This document shows, in pieces, positions 1-8,382 of a DNA stretch of 64,000 nucleotides. Position 1 is the stretch's first letter; each line of letters opens with the position of its first letter. A program made the translations under genes and the position numbers. Location: positions 62,001 through 126,000 of the forward strand of contig JAWKQN010000007.1 in assembly GCA_041390125.1 (NCBI GenBank). The letters are read 5' to 3'. This DNA comes from Gemmatimonadota bacterium (GTDB lineage Bacteria; Gemmatimonadota; Gemmatimonadetes; Longimicrobiales; Gaopeijiaceae). The notes beneath the pieces are model-generated. The model saw nothing but the letters and a program-made list of their open reading frames with translations, was not told the origin of the DNA and ran no database searches.

Positions 1-1
1 G

Positions 2-730
2 GAGAAGCTGACGCTCGCCCGCAACGAGGCCCTGCAGGCGGGCGGCAGCGAGGCGACGGACATGGCCCAGGCAGCCCTGGTGGGGATTGCGCGCGCGCAT
101 CTGCAGGCGGGCCGCAAGGCCGAAGCCGCAGCCGCCGCCGCGCAGGTGGATCCCGACTTCGTCTACGAGCTTCGCTACGTAGACGACGCGGCCAACCGCG
201 GTCGTCTGGGGAACACGGTCTGGGACTTCACGACCTCCCGCCAATCGCTGGTGGTGCCCCCGGAGTACCGGGACATCGCCGACAGCGGGGACACCCGTGT
301 CAAGTACGACGATTCCGGCCGGCTGGCCCAGGACTCCGAGCTGCAGTTCTACCGTCAGCTCAAGTTCCCCGGGTACGGCGTGAACATCCGGCTGGCATCG
401 GGTCTGGAGGCCCGGTACATCATCGCCGAGGCCACCGGGAGCGTGCAGGACCAGCTCGACCTCATCAACGAGCGCCGCGCGATCGGGAACCAGGGCGCCT
501 TCAGCTCCACGGATCCCACGGAGGTGTTCGCCGAGCTGATGGCGCAGCGGGCCAGGGACTTCTGGCTGGAAGGCAAGAAGATGGGCGACTACCGGCGTAA
601 CGGCCACGCGGTGCCCTACGTAATCCCTGACAACGCGGCGTATTACAAGCCCGGCGTCGGGACCATGGGGAACCAGCAGTGCTGGCCGGTCCCGGACGTG
701 GAGAAGCGCACAAACCCGAACTTCAGCTAG
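2..730 (+). CDS. SusD/RagB-like outer-membrane nutrient-binding lipoprotein (C-terminal part)
   Basis: The reading frame is open from the first complete codon, so only the last 242 residues are present and the signal peptide lies upstream of the window. The end of the protein resembles SusD-like proteins: a run of helical repeats, a segment around AEATGSVQDQLDLINERRA followed by a conserved R-x-R-D-FWLEGKKMGDYRR stretch, and a C-terminus that reads as a crystallisable loop ending in NPNFS. SusD proteins sit on the outer-membrane surface and hand oligomers or peptides to a SusC/TonB-dependent channel. A SusC partner would be expected just upstream, outside the window. The gene ends before a strong hairpin. 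Confidence 0.75.
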   Translation, partial: EKLTLARNEALQAGGSEATDMAQAALVGIARAHLQAGRKAEAAAAAAQVDPDFVYELRYVDDAANRGRLGNTVWDFTTSRQSLVVPPEYRDIADSGDTRVKYDDSGRLAQDSELQFYRQLKFPGYGVNIRLASGLEARYIIAEATGSVQDQLDLINERRAIGNQGAFSSTDPTEVFAELMAQRARDFWLEGKKMGDYRRNGHAVPYVIPDNAAYYKPGVGTMGNQQCWPVPDVEKRTNPNFS

Positions 731-740
731 GCGGTACCCC

Positions 741-770
741 GGCGCGGCCCCCGGCCTCGGGGGCCGCGCC
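741..770 (+). terminator. Perfect 12-bp hairpin after the SusD-like gene
   Basis: GGCGCGGCCCCC and GGGGGCCGCGCC form a perfect 12-bp stem around a 6-nt loop, ten bases after the SusD-like stop codon. There is no T-run, so this would be an atypical or Rho-assisted terminator, and it separates the gene from the next start at 777. Confidence 0.6.
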
Positions 771-776
771 ACCTCC

Positions 777-1976
777 GTGCCTATGCGGACTCGCTGCATC
801 TTCCTCACCGGCCTGCTCTTCGTCCTGAGCAGTGCGTTCCTCCAGGGCCAGTCGTCGCCTCGTGTGCTCGGTCGCCTGATCGACGCGCGCACCGAACACC
901 CCATCGAGGGTGCCGCGGTCTCGCTGCCCGACCTCGGCCTCCGGACGGTCACGGACGCGGACGGCCGGTTCCGCTTCGTCGCGGTGCCGCCGGGGACCCA
1001 CGCGGTCCGCGTCGAGCACATCGCCTACGGCACGCATGTCGATGCGATGAACGTCGGCGCCGGGACCGAGCATGCCTTCCAGATGGCGCTGACCCAGCGG
1101 GCGCTGCAGCTCGAGCCCATCGACGTGTCGGTCCTGCGCCGCGAGGGCAGCGCCAGCACCCGCTCCAACGTGATCACGCGCGACATGATCGAATCCGTCG
1201 CGGGGCGTTCGCGGCATATCGGCGACCTGGTGCGGAGCTACATCCCGAGCGCCTCAGTGTCGGAGGCACGGGGCGGTTTCCTCTGCCTCGAGTTCCGCGG
1301 CGCGTCGAGCAGCCGGACCACCGGCTGCAACTACCCGCTCATCGTGCTCGACGGCCTGCCCGTGACGGGTGCCCCGCGCTTCCTGCGGGATCTCAGCGTC
1401 CAGGACCTGGAGCGCGTCGAATACGTTCCGGCCAGTCAGGGCGCGGTACGCTACGGCTTCGGCGCCACCCACGGCGTACTCGTGATCGACACCCGCCGCT
1501 CGGGCATCGTGCCTGCGGAGGTGCAGGAGACGGACGGGCGCTTCCCCAACTACGCCTGGTCGGCCGAGCCGTCGGGGCACCCCACGGCTCGCGCGTTCCT
1601 GGGCGCGACCGCGGGGGCCCTGGCGGGCAGCCTCGCCGGCCTGGCGGCGGTGGGCTGCCTGCCCGGCACGACCGACGCCGGGGTGGGGTGCCTGGAGGAC
1701 GCGGGCGCCGGTGCCGGTCTGGCGGCACTCACCCTTCCGCTGGTGGCGTCGACCGTGGGGGCACGCTGGATGGGCCGGACGGACCGGTCCCGGGGAAAGT
1801 GGCTGCCCAGCCTGGTCATGACGGCCCTGCCGGCCGCGTTGGGCTACTCCGTCTACGTGGACGGCGAGCGGTCCGGCTTCCGTAGCGAGCGGCTGCTGGG
1901 CGTGGCGCTCGTCTCCATCGCGACCCCCCTGGTCTCGACGCTGGCCGACCACCTGTTCCGGAGCCGCCTGCCCTGA
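777..1976 (+). CDS. Secreted carboxypeptidase-regulatory-like plus TonB plug domain protein without a beta-barrel
   Basis: An N-terminal signal peptide (roughly residues 1-24, ending near QGQSS) is followed by a carboxypeptidase-regulatory-like beta-sandwich (about 28-110: VLGRLIDARTEHPIEGAAVSLPD onward). A TonB plug-type domain follows (about 115-235), with the typical core PLIVLDGLPV, then LERVEYVPASQGAVRYG, then THGVLVIDTRR. A real receptor would continue with about 600 residues of barrel. Here only about 150 residues follow, with alanine/glycine-rich hydrophobic stretches around 275-300, 315-330 and 345-390. The start may be the GTG at 777 or the ATG at 783; no clear ribosome site decides. 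Function is unknown; it could act as an accessory plug or a signalling plug. Confidence 0.6.
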   Translation: MPMRTRCIFLTGLLFVLSSAFLQGQSSPRVLGRLIDARTEHPIEGAAVSLPDLGLRTVTDADGRFRFVAVPPGTHAVRVEHIAYGTHVDAMNVGAGTEHAFQMALTQRALQLEPIDVSVLRREGSASTRSNVITRDMIESVAGRSRHIGDLVRSYIPSASVSEARGGFLCLEFRGASSSRTTGCNYPLIVLDGLPVTGAPRFLRDLSVQDLERVEYVPASQGAVRYGFGATHGVLVIDTRRSGIVPAEVQETDGRFPNYAWSAEPSGHPTARAFLGATAGALAGSLAGLAAVGCLPGTTDAGVGCLEDAGAGAGLAALTLPLVASTVGARWMGRTDRSRGKWLPSLVMTALPAALGYSVYVDGERSGFRSERLLGVALVSIATPLVSTLADHLFRSRLP

Positions 1977-2206
1977 GCCGAGGCGGGGCGCCCACCCCAG
2001 GGCGGGTCTGGCGAGGCCGGGCAGCCCCCGACCAAAGTCAGGGGACGGACCCGCCGCCCTGACGGTGGCCCGGCGGCCCAGGATCCCCGAGCCTTCTACG
2101 TGGGAGCCGCGGGCGGCCCCCGGAGGGAGGTGGGGACGGGGGGGCGGGGCCGCCCGCGCTCCCGCGTTGCGCCACACGCGGAGGACCAGATGCGCACGGA
2201 TCCGGC

Positions 2207-3967
2207 ATGACGGTGCCCGCAGGACCCGCCACCCAGAAGAGCATCGACGATCTCCTGCGCGAGCAGGAGACGTTGCGGGCCTTCGTGGAGTCCATCAGCA
2301 GCGAGCTGGACCTGGACCCGCTGCTGCACCGGATCCTGCGGCACGCCTGTGAGCTCATCGGTGCCGACGACGGCGCCATCGGTCTGGTGGACGAGGCCCT
2401 GGGCGTGGTCCGCACGGAAGCGATCTACAACATGCCCATCGAAGAGCTGGGCGCGCTCCATCCGCCGGGGGTGGGGATGGCGGGTCAGGTGCTCGCCACG
2501 GGCGAGCCCATCCTCCTGGACCGCTACGCGGACCTGAACGTCCCTTCGCGCCGCTACCACGCCCAGAACGCCGTGCTCGGCTTCCCCATCCGGTGGCGGG
2601 ACCGGATGATCGGCTTCATCGGGATCGGCCGTCGCCCCCTTCCGGACGAGGAGGGCACGCTGCGTTCGGCACCCTTCCAGCGGGACGACCTGGACGCGCT
2701 GGGCGTGTTCGCCCGCCATGCGGGCATCGCCATCGACAACGCCCGGCGCTATCAGCGCGAGCAGGAGCGGAGCGAGGCGATGACCCTGCTCACGCGCGTG
2801 GGGCAGATCATCACCACCGATCTCGACCTCGAAGACATCCTGCAGAACGCGGCCGACGCCATCCACGAGGTGCTCGGCTATCCCAACGTGGCCATCCCCA
2901 CGCTGGAACCCGGAGATCCGCCGGTGCTGGCCATCCGGCACGTGGGAGGGAGCTACAAGGCGTTGCTCCAGCGCGTGTACCGTCAGCCGATCACCACGGG
3001 CATCATGGGCGCGGCCGCGCGCGAGCGCCGGGCGATCCTCGTCAACGACGTCGAGGCGGATCCACGATGGGTGCACACGCCGGGATCCGTGGGAATCGTG
3101 GCCGAGTTGGCCATTCCCATCGTCATCGGAGACGCTGTCGTGGGCGTGCTCAATGTCGAGGGAGGTGAGCCCTTCACCGAGGCGGACGTGGAGAGCCTCT
3201 CGATCGTGGCCGGTCAGCTCGCCGTGGCCATCGTGAACGCCCGGCTGCATCAACAGGCCCGCGACCTGGCCGTGCTCGAGGAGCGGCAGCGGCTCGCGCG
3301 CGACCTGCATGACTCGGTCACCCAGCTGCTGTTCGGCACGGTCATGATCGCGGAGTCGCTCAGCACCGCCTGGAAGCGGGACGCGGCCGAAGGCGAGCGG
3401 CGCACCGCACGCATGCTGGAGCTGAGCAGGGCCGCGCTCGGCGAGATGCGCGCGCTCCTGAGCGAGCTCAAGCCGGCTGAGCCCCCGCCCCCGCCCCCGG
3501 AGCACGACCGCGCCCGCTTCGGCTCCGCGTTGCTCCGCGAGGGCGGGCTCGTGGCGGCCCTGCGCGCCGGAGTGAGTCAGGTCACGGGCCCCGGCATCGA
3601 GCTGCTGCTGGACACGGACGGGTACCGACCGCAGGCGTATTCGCTCGAGCGGGCGCTGTACCGCGTGGCACAGGAAGCGGTCAGCAACGCGCTGCGCCAC
3701 GCGCAGCCGTCGAGCGTGGAGGTGCGCGTGACCGTCCGCGGCGGGGAGGTGATCCTTCTCGTGGTGGATGACGGCAGCGGCATCCCGGAGGACGCGCTGC
3801 GCCCACGGATCGCAGGCGATGGAGACGGAGGCCACGGCCTGCGCAACATGCGCGAGCGTGTGGGCGAGTTCGGGGGGACCCTGGAGATCACGGGTGGACC
3901 GCAGGGGGGCACGTGCATCCGTGCTGCCGTGCCGGTCCGCCCCGCCGAGGAGGGAGACGAACGATGA
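2207..3967 (+). CDS. GAF-GAF sensor histidine kinase, NarL-type (HisKA_3)
   Basis: The protein is 586 residues with no membrane segments, so it is probably a cytoplasmic sensor. A first GAF domain spans about residues 30-180 and a second about 205-345; ligands are unknown. The dimerisation/phosphoacceptor helix of the HisKA_3 type carries ERQRLARDLHDSVTQLLFG, with His368 as the likely phosphorylated residue. The HATPase domain has an N-box (QEAVSNALRHA) and a G-box (DDGSGIPE, then GHGLRNMRERV). A proline run (PPPPPP) separates the two kinase parts. The stop codon overlaps the next gene's start as ATGA, so kinase and regulator are co-translated partners. Confidence 0.92.
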   Translation: MTVPAGPATQKSIDDLLREQETLRAFVESISSELDLDPLLHRILRHACELIGADDGAIGLVDEALGVVRTEAIYNMPIEELGALHPPGVGMAGQVLATGEPILLDRYADLNVPSRRYHAQNAVLGFPIRWRDRMIGFIGIGRRPLPDEEGTLRSAPFQRDDLDALGVFARHAGIAIDNARRYQREQERSEAMTLLTRVGQIITTDLDLEDILQNAADAIHEVLGYPNVAIPTLEPGDPPVLAIRHVGGSYKALLQRVYRQPITTGIMGAAARERRAILVNDVEADPRWVHTPGSVGIVAELAIPIVIGDAVVGVLNVEGGEPFTEADVESLSIVAGQLAVAIVNARLHQQARDLAVLEERQRLARDLHDSVTQLLFGTVMIAESLSTAWKRDAAEGERRTARMLELSRAALGEMRALLSELKPAEPPPPPPEHDRARFGSALLREGGLVAALRAGVSQVTGPGIELLLDTDGYRPQAYSLERALYRVAQEAVSNALRHAQPSSVEVRVTVRGGEVILLVVDDGSGIPEDALRPRIAGDGDGGHGLRNMRERVGEFGGTLEITGGPQGGTCIRAAVPVRPAEEGDER

Positions 3968-4620
3968 GCACGATCCGGGTGGTGATCGCGGACGACCACG
4001 CCGTGGTGCGCGAAGGACTGGGCCTGTTCCTGTCGGAGGAGGCGCCCGACATCGAGCTGGTGGGTCATGCCCGAACGGGCGCCGAGGCCCTCGAGCGCGT
4101 CGTGGAGCTACAGCCGGACGTGGTCCTGATGGACCTGGTGATGCCCAAGATGGACGGCCTGGAGGCCATGCGGCAGTTGAGAGCCGCGGGCACCCGGGCT
4201 CGCGTGATCGTGCTGACCACGTACATCGAAGAGGCCAAGGTGCGGGAGGCCCTGGGCCTGGGCGCCGTGGGCTACCTGCTGAAGGACGTCGGCCGCGACG
4301 ACCTGACCGCCGCCATCCGCGCCGCGCACGAAGGGCGCACGACGCTGCACCCGGACGCGCAGCAGATGCTGGTGCACCACCTGACCGCGCCCGTACGGAC
4401 GTCCCCGTTGGAGGAGCTCACCGAACGCGAACGGGACGTGCTCAAGCTCATCGCGTCGGGGATGAGCAACAAGGCGATCGCCAAGACGCTCTTCCTGAGC
4501 GTCGGCACCGTCAAAGGCTACGTGAGCGCGGTGCTGGCCAAGCTCGGCGTGAGTGACCGCACGCAGGCGGCCCTCGTGGCGGTGCGGGAGGGACTGGTCG
4601 ACGTCGGCGCGGACGCGTAG
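3964..4620 (+). CDS. NarL/DegU-family response regulator
   Basis: This 218-residue protein has a receiver domain at the N-terminus (acidic pair at residues 10-11, phosphoacceptor Asp57 in VVLMDLVMPKMDG, conserved Lys in YLLKDVG). A LuxR-type helix-turn-helix lies at about 150-210 (LTERERDVLKLIASGMSNKAIAKTLFLS, read in pieces, then VGTVKGYVSAVLAKLGVSDR). It is the DNA-binding partner of the GAF kinase just upstream, with which it overlaps by four bases. The ATG at 3964 is chosen because it gives the overlap and a full receiver domain; an earlier in-frame start would add junk residues. Target genes are not evident. Confidence 0.93.
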   Translation: MSTIRVVIADDHAVVREGLGLFLSEEAPDIELVGHARTGAEALERVVELQPDVVLMDLVMPKMDGLEAMRQLRAAGTRARVIVLTTYIEEAKVREALGLGAVGYLLKDVGRDDLTAAIRAAHEGRTTLHPDAQQMLVHHLTAPVRTSPLEELTERERDVLKLIASGMSNKAIAKTLFLSVGTVKGYVSAVLAKLGVSDRTQAALVAVREGLVDVGADA

Positions 4621-4651
4621 ACGCCCGCGCCGACACCACGCAACCGCAGAG

Positions 4652-5233
4652 CTAGCGACGCTTCCCGCGGCTGGATTTGGCCCGCGTGGATGTCTTGCGG
4701 GTCGACGTGCTCCGCTTGGACGCCTTGCTCGTCTGCTTGCGAGCGGCGCCGCTCTTCTTGCGGGTCGCCTTGCGCGCGCGCCTCGGCGCGGCTGCCTTGG
4801 ATTCCTCCGCCTTGCCCGCCGACTTCCGCTTCGGCTTGCGGCCCTGGTTGGGATGCTCCAGGTGCTTCCACGTCTCGCCACGGCGCAGCATGTGGATGGT
4901 GCTGGGCGATACACCCAGCTTCTCCGCCCACTCCGCGCCGGAGCGCCGCCAGGCGTCCTTCTTCTCGTCCCAGTCGTTGAGGACGCGCAAGGCCTGGGCC
5001 TTGCTCATCTCCGCGTGCGGGGACTTCTCGCCTTGCAGCCAGACGTTGTGGCCGCCCCACCGCCCGGGCTCCTGCCGGGGACCGGGAAGGGACGCGCCGC
5101 TGTTGCCGAGGCAGTAATGACGGACCTGGTCCGCTGAATACTTGGGGAAACGCCGAGAGATCTCGGCATAGGACTTACCCTCTGCCGCCATGTCGCGCCA
5201 ACGCACGACCAGGGCACCCGGGGGTCGGGGCAT
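4652..5233 (-). CDS. DNA-binding protein: two helix-turn-helix segments plus histone-H1-like tail
   Basis: The 193-residue protein starts at the ATG at 5233, preceded by GAGGTGG on the coding strand. Residues 12-42 (GKSYAEISRRFPKYSADQV) look like a first helix-turn-helix. Residues 68-126 follow the pattern of the DNA-binding module found in phage and homing HNH nucleases (EKSPHAEMSKAQALRVL, then EKLGVSPSTIHMLRRGETWKHL), but no HNH catalytic motif is present. Residues 131-193 are a Lys/Arg/Ala/Ser/Thr tail like bacterial H1 homologues (RRARKATRKKSG, SKASKRSTSTRK). Inference: a nucleoid-associated or site-specific architectural DNA-binding protein. It converges on the response-regulator gene. 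Confidence 0.65.
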   Translation of the reverse strand: MPRPPGALVVRWRDMAAEGKSYAEISRRFPKYSADQVRHYCLGNSGASLPGPRQEPGRWGGHNVWLQGEKSPHAEMSKAQALRVLNDWDEKKDAWRRSGAEWAEKLGVSPSTIHMLRRGETWKHLEHPNQGRKPKRKSAGKAEESKAAAPRRARKATRKKSGAARKQTSKASKRSTSTRKTSTRAKSSRGKRR

Positions 5234-5277
5234 GCGCCACCTCACGGGGGTGTGTTTCGAGTTGTAGGGAATGTCGA

Positions 5278-5283
5278 ATGATA
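5278..5283 (-). promoter_or_regulatory. Possible -10 box of the H1-tailed DNA-binding gene
   Basis: On the minus strand TATCAT lies about 45 bases before the ATG, with a weak TTCGTG 17 bases further upstream. The stretch is AT-rich compared with its surroundings. Confidence 0.35.
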
Positions 5284-5463
5284 GGGGTGCGCGCCCCCTG
5301 CACGAAAGACCCGTAGGGTTTTCCCTGAAGGCGCGCGTCATCGACCTGTGGCCGATGCGGCCTTGAAGCCGTCGTTCCGCGTCCGCGCCGACCACCCGCG
5401 CACGTTGCGCCGGATGCGGCTACGCGGTGCGCTGGAGACGCATGAACGGCGGTGCGTACGTCG

Positions 5464-5643
5464 TCAGCTACGCAGGTCGGCGAGGCCGTCCGCGGACGTC
5501 TGGAAGAGAGCGCCGATCCGGTCGCGGAAAAGCAGGATCGTCGCGCCGACCGCCATCAGCAGGATCAGCACGAGCACGGCGTACTCGACCAGGTCCTGAC
5601 CGGAATCGTCGGCCCACACGGCCGTGAGGATCGAGGGAAGCAT
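5464..5643 (-). CDS. Flp-type (type IVb) pilin
   Basis: This 59-residue protein has the Flp pilin signature: DDSG then QDLVEYAVLVLILL. Prepilin peptidase would cut after Gly15, placing Glu at +5 and Tyr at +6 of the mature protein, as in Flp pilins. A single hydrophobic helix (about 18-38) would form the pilus core, and a short amphipathic tail follows. The start at 5643 is chosen because a longer frame would put a charged leader before it. No tad secretion genes (cpaF, tadB/C, rcpC) are in the window, so the assembly machinery must be elsewhere. Confidence 0.82.
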   Translation of the reverse strand: MLPSILTAVWADDSGQDLVEYAVLVLILLMAVGATILLFRDRIGALFQTSADGLADLRS

Positions 5644-5873
5644 GGTCACGCCCGCTCGCCGGATCCGTGCCGGCTTGGCCCTGGAGGCCGTCCCGGCGGC
5701 CATCGTGTTGGGGGACAACGCCGTCCGCCCTCCCAGCCTGCCCGTGTGTCGCGGCAGCGGCCTCCGCCGCCGTGGCGCCCGTCACGACACCTGACGCATC
5801 CCCGCCTCTCGTCACAGCCGGCCGACCCGGGTCGTTCTCCTCGGTGTCGGGTCCCGCTGCGGAGGTCGTTCCC

Positions 5874-7436
5874 ATGGACGTTCGTCGTTCGGCTGTGTGG
5901 TACCTCGTCGTCTTCCTGGCTGCGGCCGTCCCGCGCGCGGCGCCCGCCCAGCTCATCCCCATCCGCACCGTGCCCGTGGCGACGGGCGATCCCTTCCTGC
6001 TGACGCCCTCGGACCGTCTGGGGATGGGTGGGCTGGGCCTGGCGCTGGAGGACACGACGGGCGCTCCGTTCTCGAATCCGGCCGCCAGCGTCCGGCTGGC
6101 GCACGGGATGTTCTTCACGGCGCCGGTGCACTACCGGATCTCCGATCCGTTCCGCGTCGGGTCGCAAGGCTCGGGGACGTCCCTCCCGCTCGGGGCCTTC
6201 TTCCGGGGCAGCCGGTGGTCGGGAGGGGGCTGGCTGGCGCTGCAGGAGCTCACCGGTGCCGATGGCGACGGCGGGTTCCCCGTGCCGTTCTTCGCCGACT
6301 GCGACCAGTGCCGGTTCGTCACCCAGCTTCCGATCGGTCCGACCCTGGGCGAGCGCTCGGCGCGCAACGTCCACGCGCACGCGCAGGTGGCGCGGGCCCT
6401 CGAGGGCCGCTCGGCGGCGTGGGGCGTCTCGGCATCGATGGCGGACCTGGGGTGGATGGCGGGGGTGGAGCATCTCTATGCCGGAAGCCAGCGCATCGAC
6501 CCCAGCGGCACCGTGTGGGACCTGCGCGCAGGCCTGCTCTGGGAGCGCCCCGACGGGGCCGTGCTCGAGGCGGTGGCGTTGCACAACCGGGTGGACATGA
6601 CCCACCGGGTGACGTACGTGGACTGGCAGGTGCCCACCCTGCCCCCGGACAGCGTACCCGCCAACCCGGTCGTGGTGGAGCCCCGGATCCGCGAGGAGGT
6701 CAACGAGGACGTGACGCGCACCTGGGGTGCCCACGTGCGCTACGCCCGCCCCCTGGACGCGGAGGGCTGGCGGGTGGGATGGGTGGTCACGGCCAACCGG
6801 CGCGAGCACCCCAAGCTGCCCGACTACGAGATCCAGAACATCCCCCGCGATCCGGGACGGTCCTGGGCCTTCGACCTCGGCGCCGGCCTGGCCCGGAGGT
6901 CGGGCCCGCTCGAGTTCGGCGTCGAGGCCGTCCTCGAGCCCATCTCGGCCCGGACGTGGCAGGAAGCCGCCACCGACACGACCACCGTGGGCGGGCAGGT
7001 GGTGCGGGCCGGCGAGCGCACCATCGACAACCAGTTCGACTTCCTCAACGTCCGGTTACGCTCCGGCGTCCAGCTCGCGTGGCGCCGCGCGACCGTGCAG
7101 GCCGGCGTGGAGGCGCGCGCCATCGCCTACGATCTGGAGCAGGTGGATCGGTTGCGGGCGACGGTGCGCACGCAGCAGGAGAGCTGGATGGAGTGGACAC
7201 CCACCTGGAGCGTCGACGTCCGGGTGACGGACGTCCGGCTGCGGTACACCGGGTTGGCCACGACGGGCACGGGCCGCCCGGGGATCGCCGACGTGTGGGG
7301 GTTCTCGGACGTGCCGCGGGCGACGGCCGCCAGCGACGGCGCCATCAGCATCCTCCCGGCGCCGTCCGGGCCGCTGACCCTGCAGTCGGCGACCGTCTGG
7401 ACACACCAGGTGGCGCTGGTGGTGCCGATCGGCTGA
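5874..7436 (+). CDS. Outer-membrane beta-barrel protein, PorV/FadL-like start motif
   Basis: The 520-residue product starts at an ATG nine bases after GGAGG and has a clear signal peptide (LVVFLAAAVPRAAPAQ). Right after it comes LTPSDRLGMGGLGLALEDTTGAPFSNPA in overlapping form, the 'MGG-x-G-x-A...NPA' pattern seen at the start of PorV and FadL-type outer-membrane proteins. The remainder alternates short amphipathic strands and turns, consistent with a barrel. Function cannot be assigned: PorV-like proteins assist type IX secretion, FadL-like proteins move hydrophobic compounds. It stands alone, with no obvious operon partner. Confidence 0.6.
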   Translation: MDVRRSAVWYLVVFLAAAVPRAAPAQLIPIRTVPVATGDPFLLTPSDRLGMGGLGLALEDTTGAPFSNPAASVRLAHGMFFTAPVHYRISDPFRVGSQGSGTSLPLGAFFRGSRWSGGGWLALQELTGADGDGGFPVPFFADCDQCRFVTQLPIGPTLGERSARNVHAHAQVARALEGRSAAWGVSASMADLGWMAGVEHLYAGSQRIDPSGTVWDLRAGLLWERPDGAVLEAVALHNRVDMTHRVTYVDWQVPTLPPDSVPANPVVVEPRIREEVNEDVTRTWGAHVRYARPLDAEGWRVGWVVTANRREHPKLPDYEIQNIPRDPGRSWAFDLGAGLARRSGPLEFGVEAVLEPISARTWQEAATDTTTVGGQVVRAGERTIDNQFDFLNVRLRSGVQLAWRRATVQAGVEARAIAYDLEQVDRLRATVRTQQESWMEWTPTWSVDVRVTDVRLRYTGLATTGTGRPGIADVWGFSDVPRATAASDGAISILPAPSGPLTLQSATVWTHQVALVVPIG

Positions 7437-7722
7437 GGCGGGGCGGCCGGGGGAGCGGGGATCGGCATTTCCGCTCCACCCGGTCCGACCGCAGCGGCCG
7501 GATCCGCCTTGGAACCATCATCGCTTCGGCATTTGTTCGGGTCAAGGGCCCGGGCGGCGCCGGTGGCGTCGGCCCCGGCCGACCCGCACTCTCCCTGACG
7601 GCCCGACGGGCCCCGGACCAGGGCCGGGAGATCCGACGGCCGATCCCACGATCGCTAACGCCCGGGGTAGGCAAGCGGTCCTGTTCCATGGAGAGCAAGT
7701 CCGCCATGTCCTGGAGATCCGG
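7437..7722. promoter_or_regulatory. Non-coding gap upstream of the ECF sigma gene
   Basis: No convincing gene is seen in these 286 bases. GGAACC at 7511-7516 resembles the -35 half of an ECF promoter (GGAAC type), and no matching -10 half is clear. Autoregulation by the sigma factor is therefore only a possibility. Confidence 0.25.
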
Positions 7723-8382
7723 GTGGCTCGTGTCGAGGGTGCGAGGGCGATCCCGGGCATCGTGAGCGACGACGCCCTCTCCCGAGCGCGGGCCGACGGC
7801 CCGGACGGCGCCACGGACGCCGAGCTGGTCCAACGCGCCCAGGGTGGGGACGGCGTCGCGTTCGGTGCCCTGGTGCGCCGCCATCTGGCGGTGGCCTTCG
7901 CCGTGGCCCGCCCCCTCGTGGAGAGCGAACAGGACGCCGAGGACGTCTGCCAGGACGCCTTCGTGCGTGCGTTGGAGCGCCTCGAGGACTGCCGCGAGCC
8001 CGAGCGCTTCAGGGCCTGGCTGCTGACGATCGTGCGCAACCGGGCCCACAACGTGCGGAAGTACGAGCGGGTCCGCCGTACCGAGGAGCTCAGCGGAGAG
8101 ACGCACGCCGGCGGTGCGCTGCCGGACGCGGACATGGAGCGGACGGAGATCCGGGAGCGGACCACCGGCGCGCTCGACGTGTTGACCGACATGCAGCGCT
8201 CCGTGCTCGTCCTGCACGACCACGAGGGCTGGAAGCACGCGGAGATCGGAAGCCGGCTCGGGATCTCGGACGGCGCCTCCCGCTTCCACCTGCATGCGGC
8301 TCGCAAGCGGCTGAAGGTGCTGCTCGCGGACCTTGCGCCGCCGACGCGGCGCGCATCCTCCCGAGGGGAGAGGAACGAATGA
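7723..8382 (+). CDS. ECF-family RNA polymerase sigma factor
   Basis: The 219-residue protein carries sigma region 2 (LVRRHLAVAFAVARPLVESEQDAEDVCQDAF in overlapping pieces, then FRAWLLTIVRNRAHN) and region 4 (LTDMQRSVLVLHDHEGWKHAEIGSRLG then GASRFHLHAARKRLK). It lacks regions 1 and 3, as ECF factors do. The GTG at 7723 is supported by GGAG six bases before it; an alternative GTG is at 7762. The stop overlaps the next start as ATGA, and the three genes 7723-9289 form one translationally coupled unit, the usual arrangement for a sigma factor with its membrane regulator. Confidence 0.93.
   Translation: MARVEGARAIPGIVSDDALSRARADGPDGATDAELVQRAQGGDGVAFGALVRRHLAVAFAVARPLVESEQDAEDVCQDAFVRALERLEDCREPERFRAWLLTIVRNRAHNVRKYERVRRTEELSGETHAGGALPDADMERTEIRERTTGALDVLTDMQRSVLVLHDHEGWKHAEIGSRLGISDGASRFHLHAARKRLKVLLADLAPPTRRASSRGERNE

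Noticed and set aside
2..1976. SusD and plug protein as a SusCD pair
   Set aside because: The plug protein lacks a barrel and the order (SusD first, then terminator) is wrong for a SusCD transport pair.
2096..3835. 579-codon antisense frame over the histidine kinase
   Set aside because: It lies opposite well-conserved GAF and kinase domains and has no recognisable domain of its own.
4652..5233. HNH homing endonuclease
   Set aside because: Only the DNA-recognition part is seen; no His-Asn-His catalytic core.
5646..6809. Long open frame on the minus strand opposite the outer-membrane protein
   Set aside because: High GC gives long antisense frames; the plus strand encodes a signal peptide and a recognisable motif, the minus frame encodes low-complexity His/Arg-rich sequence.
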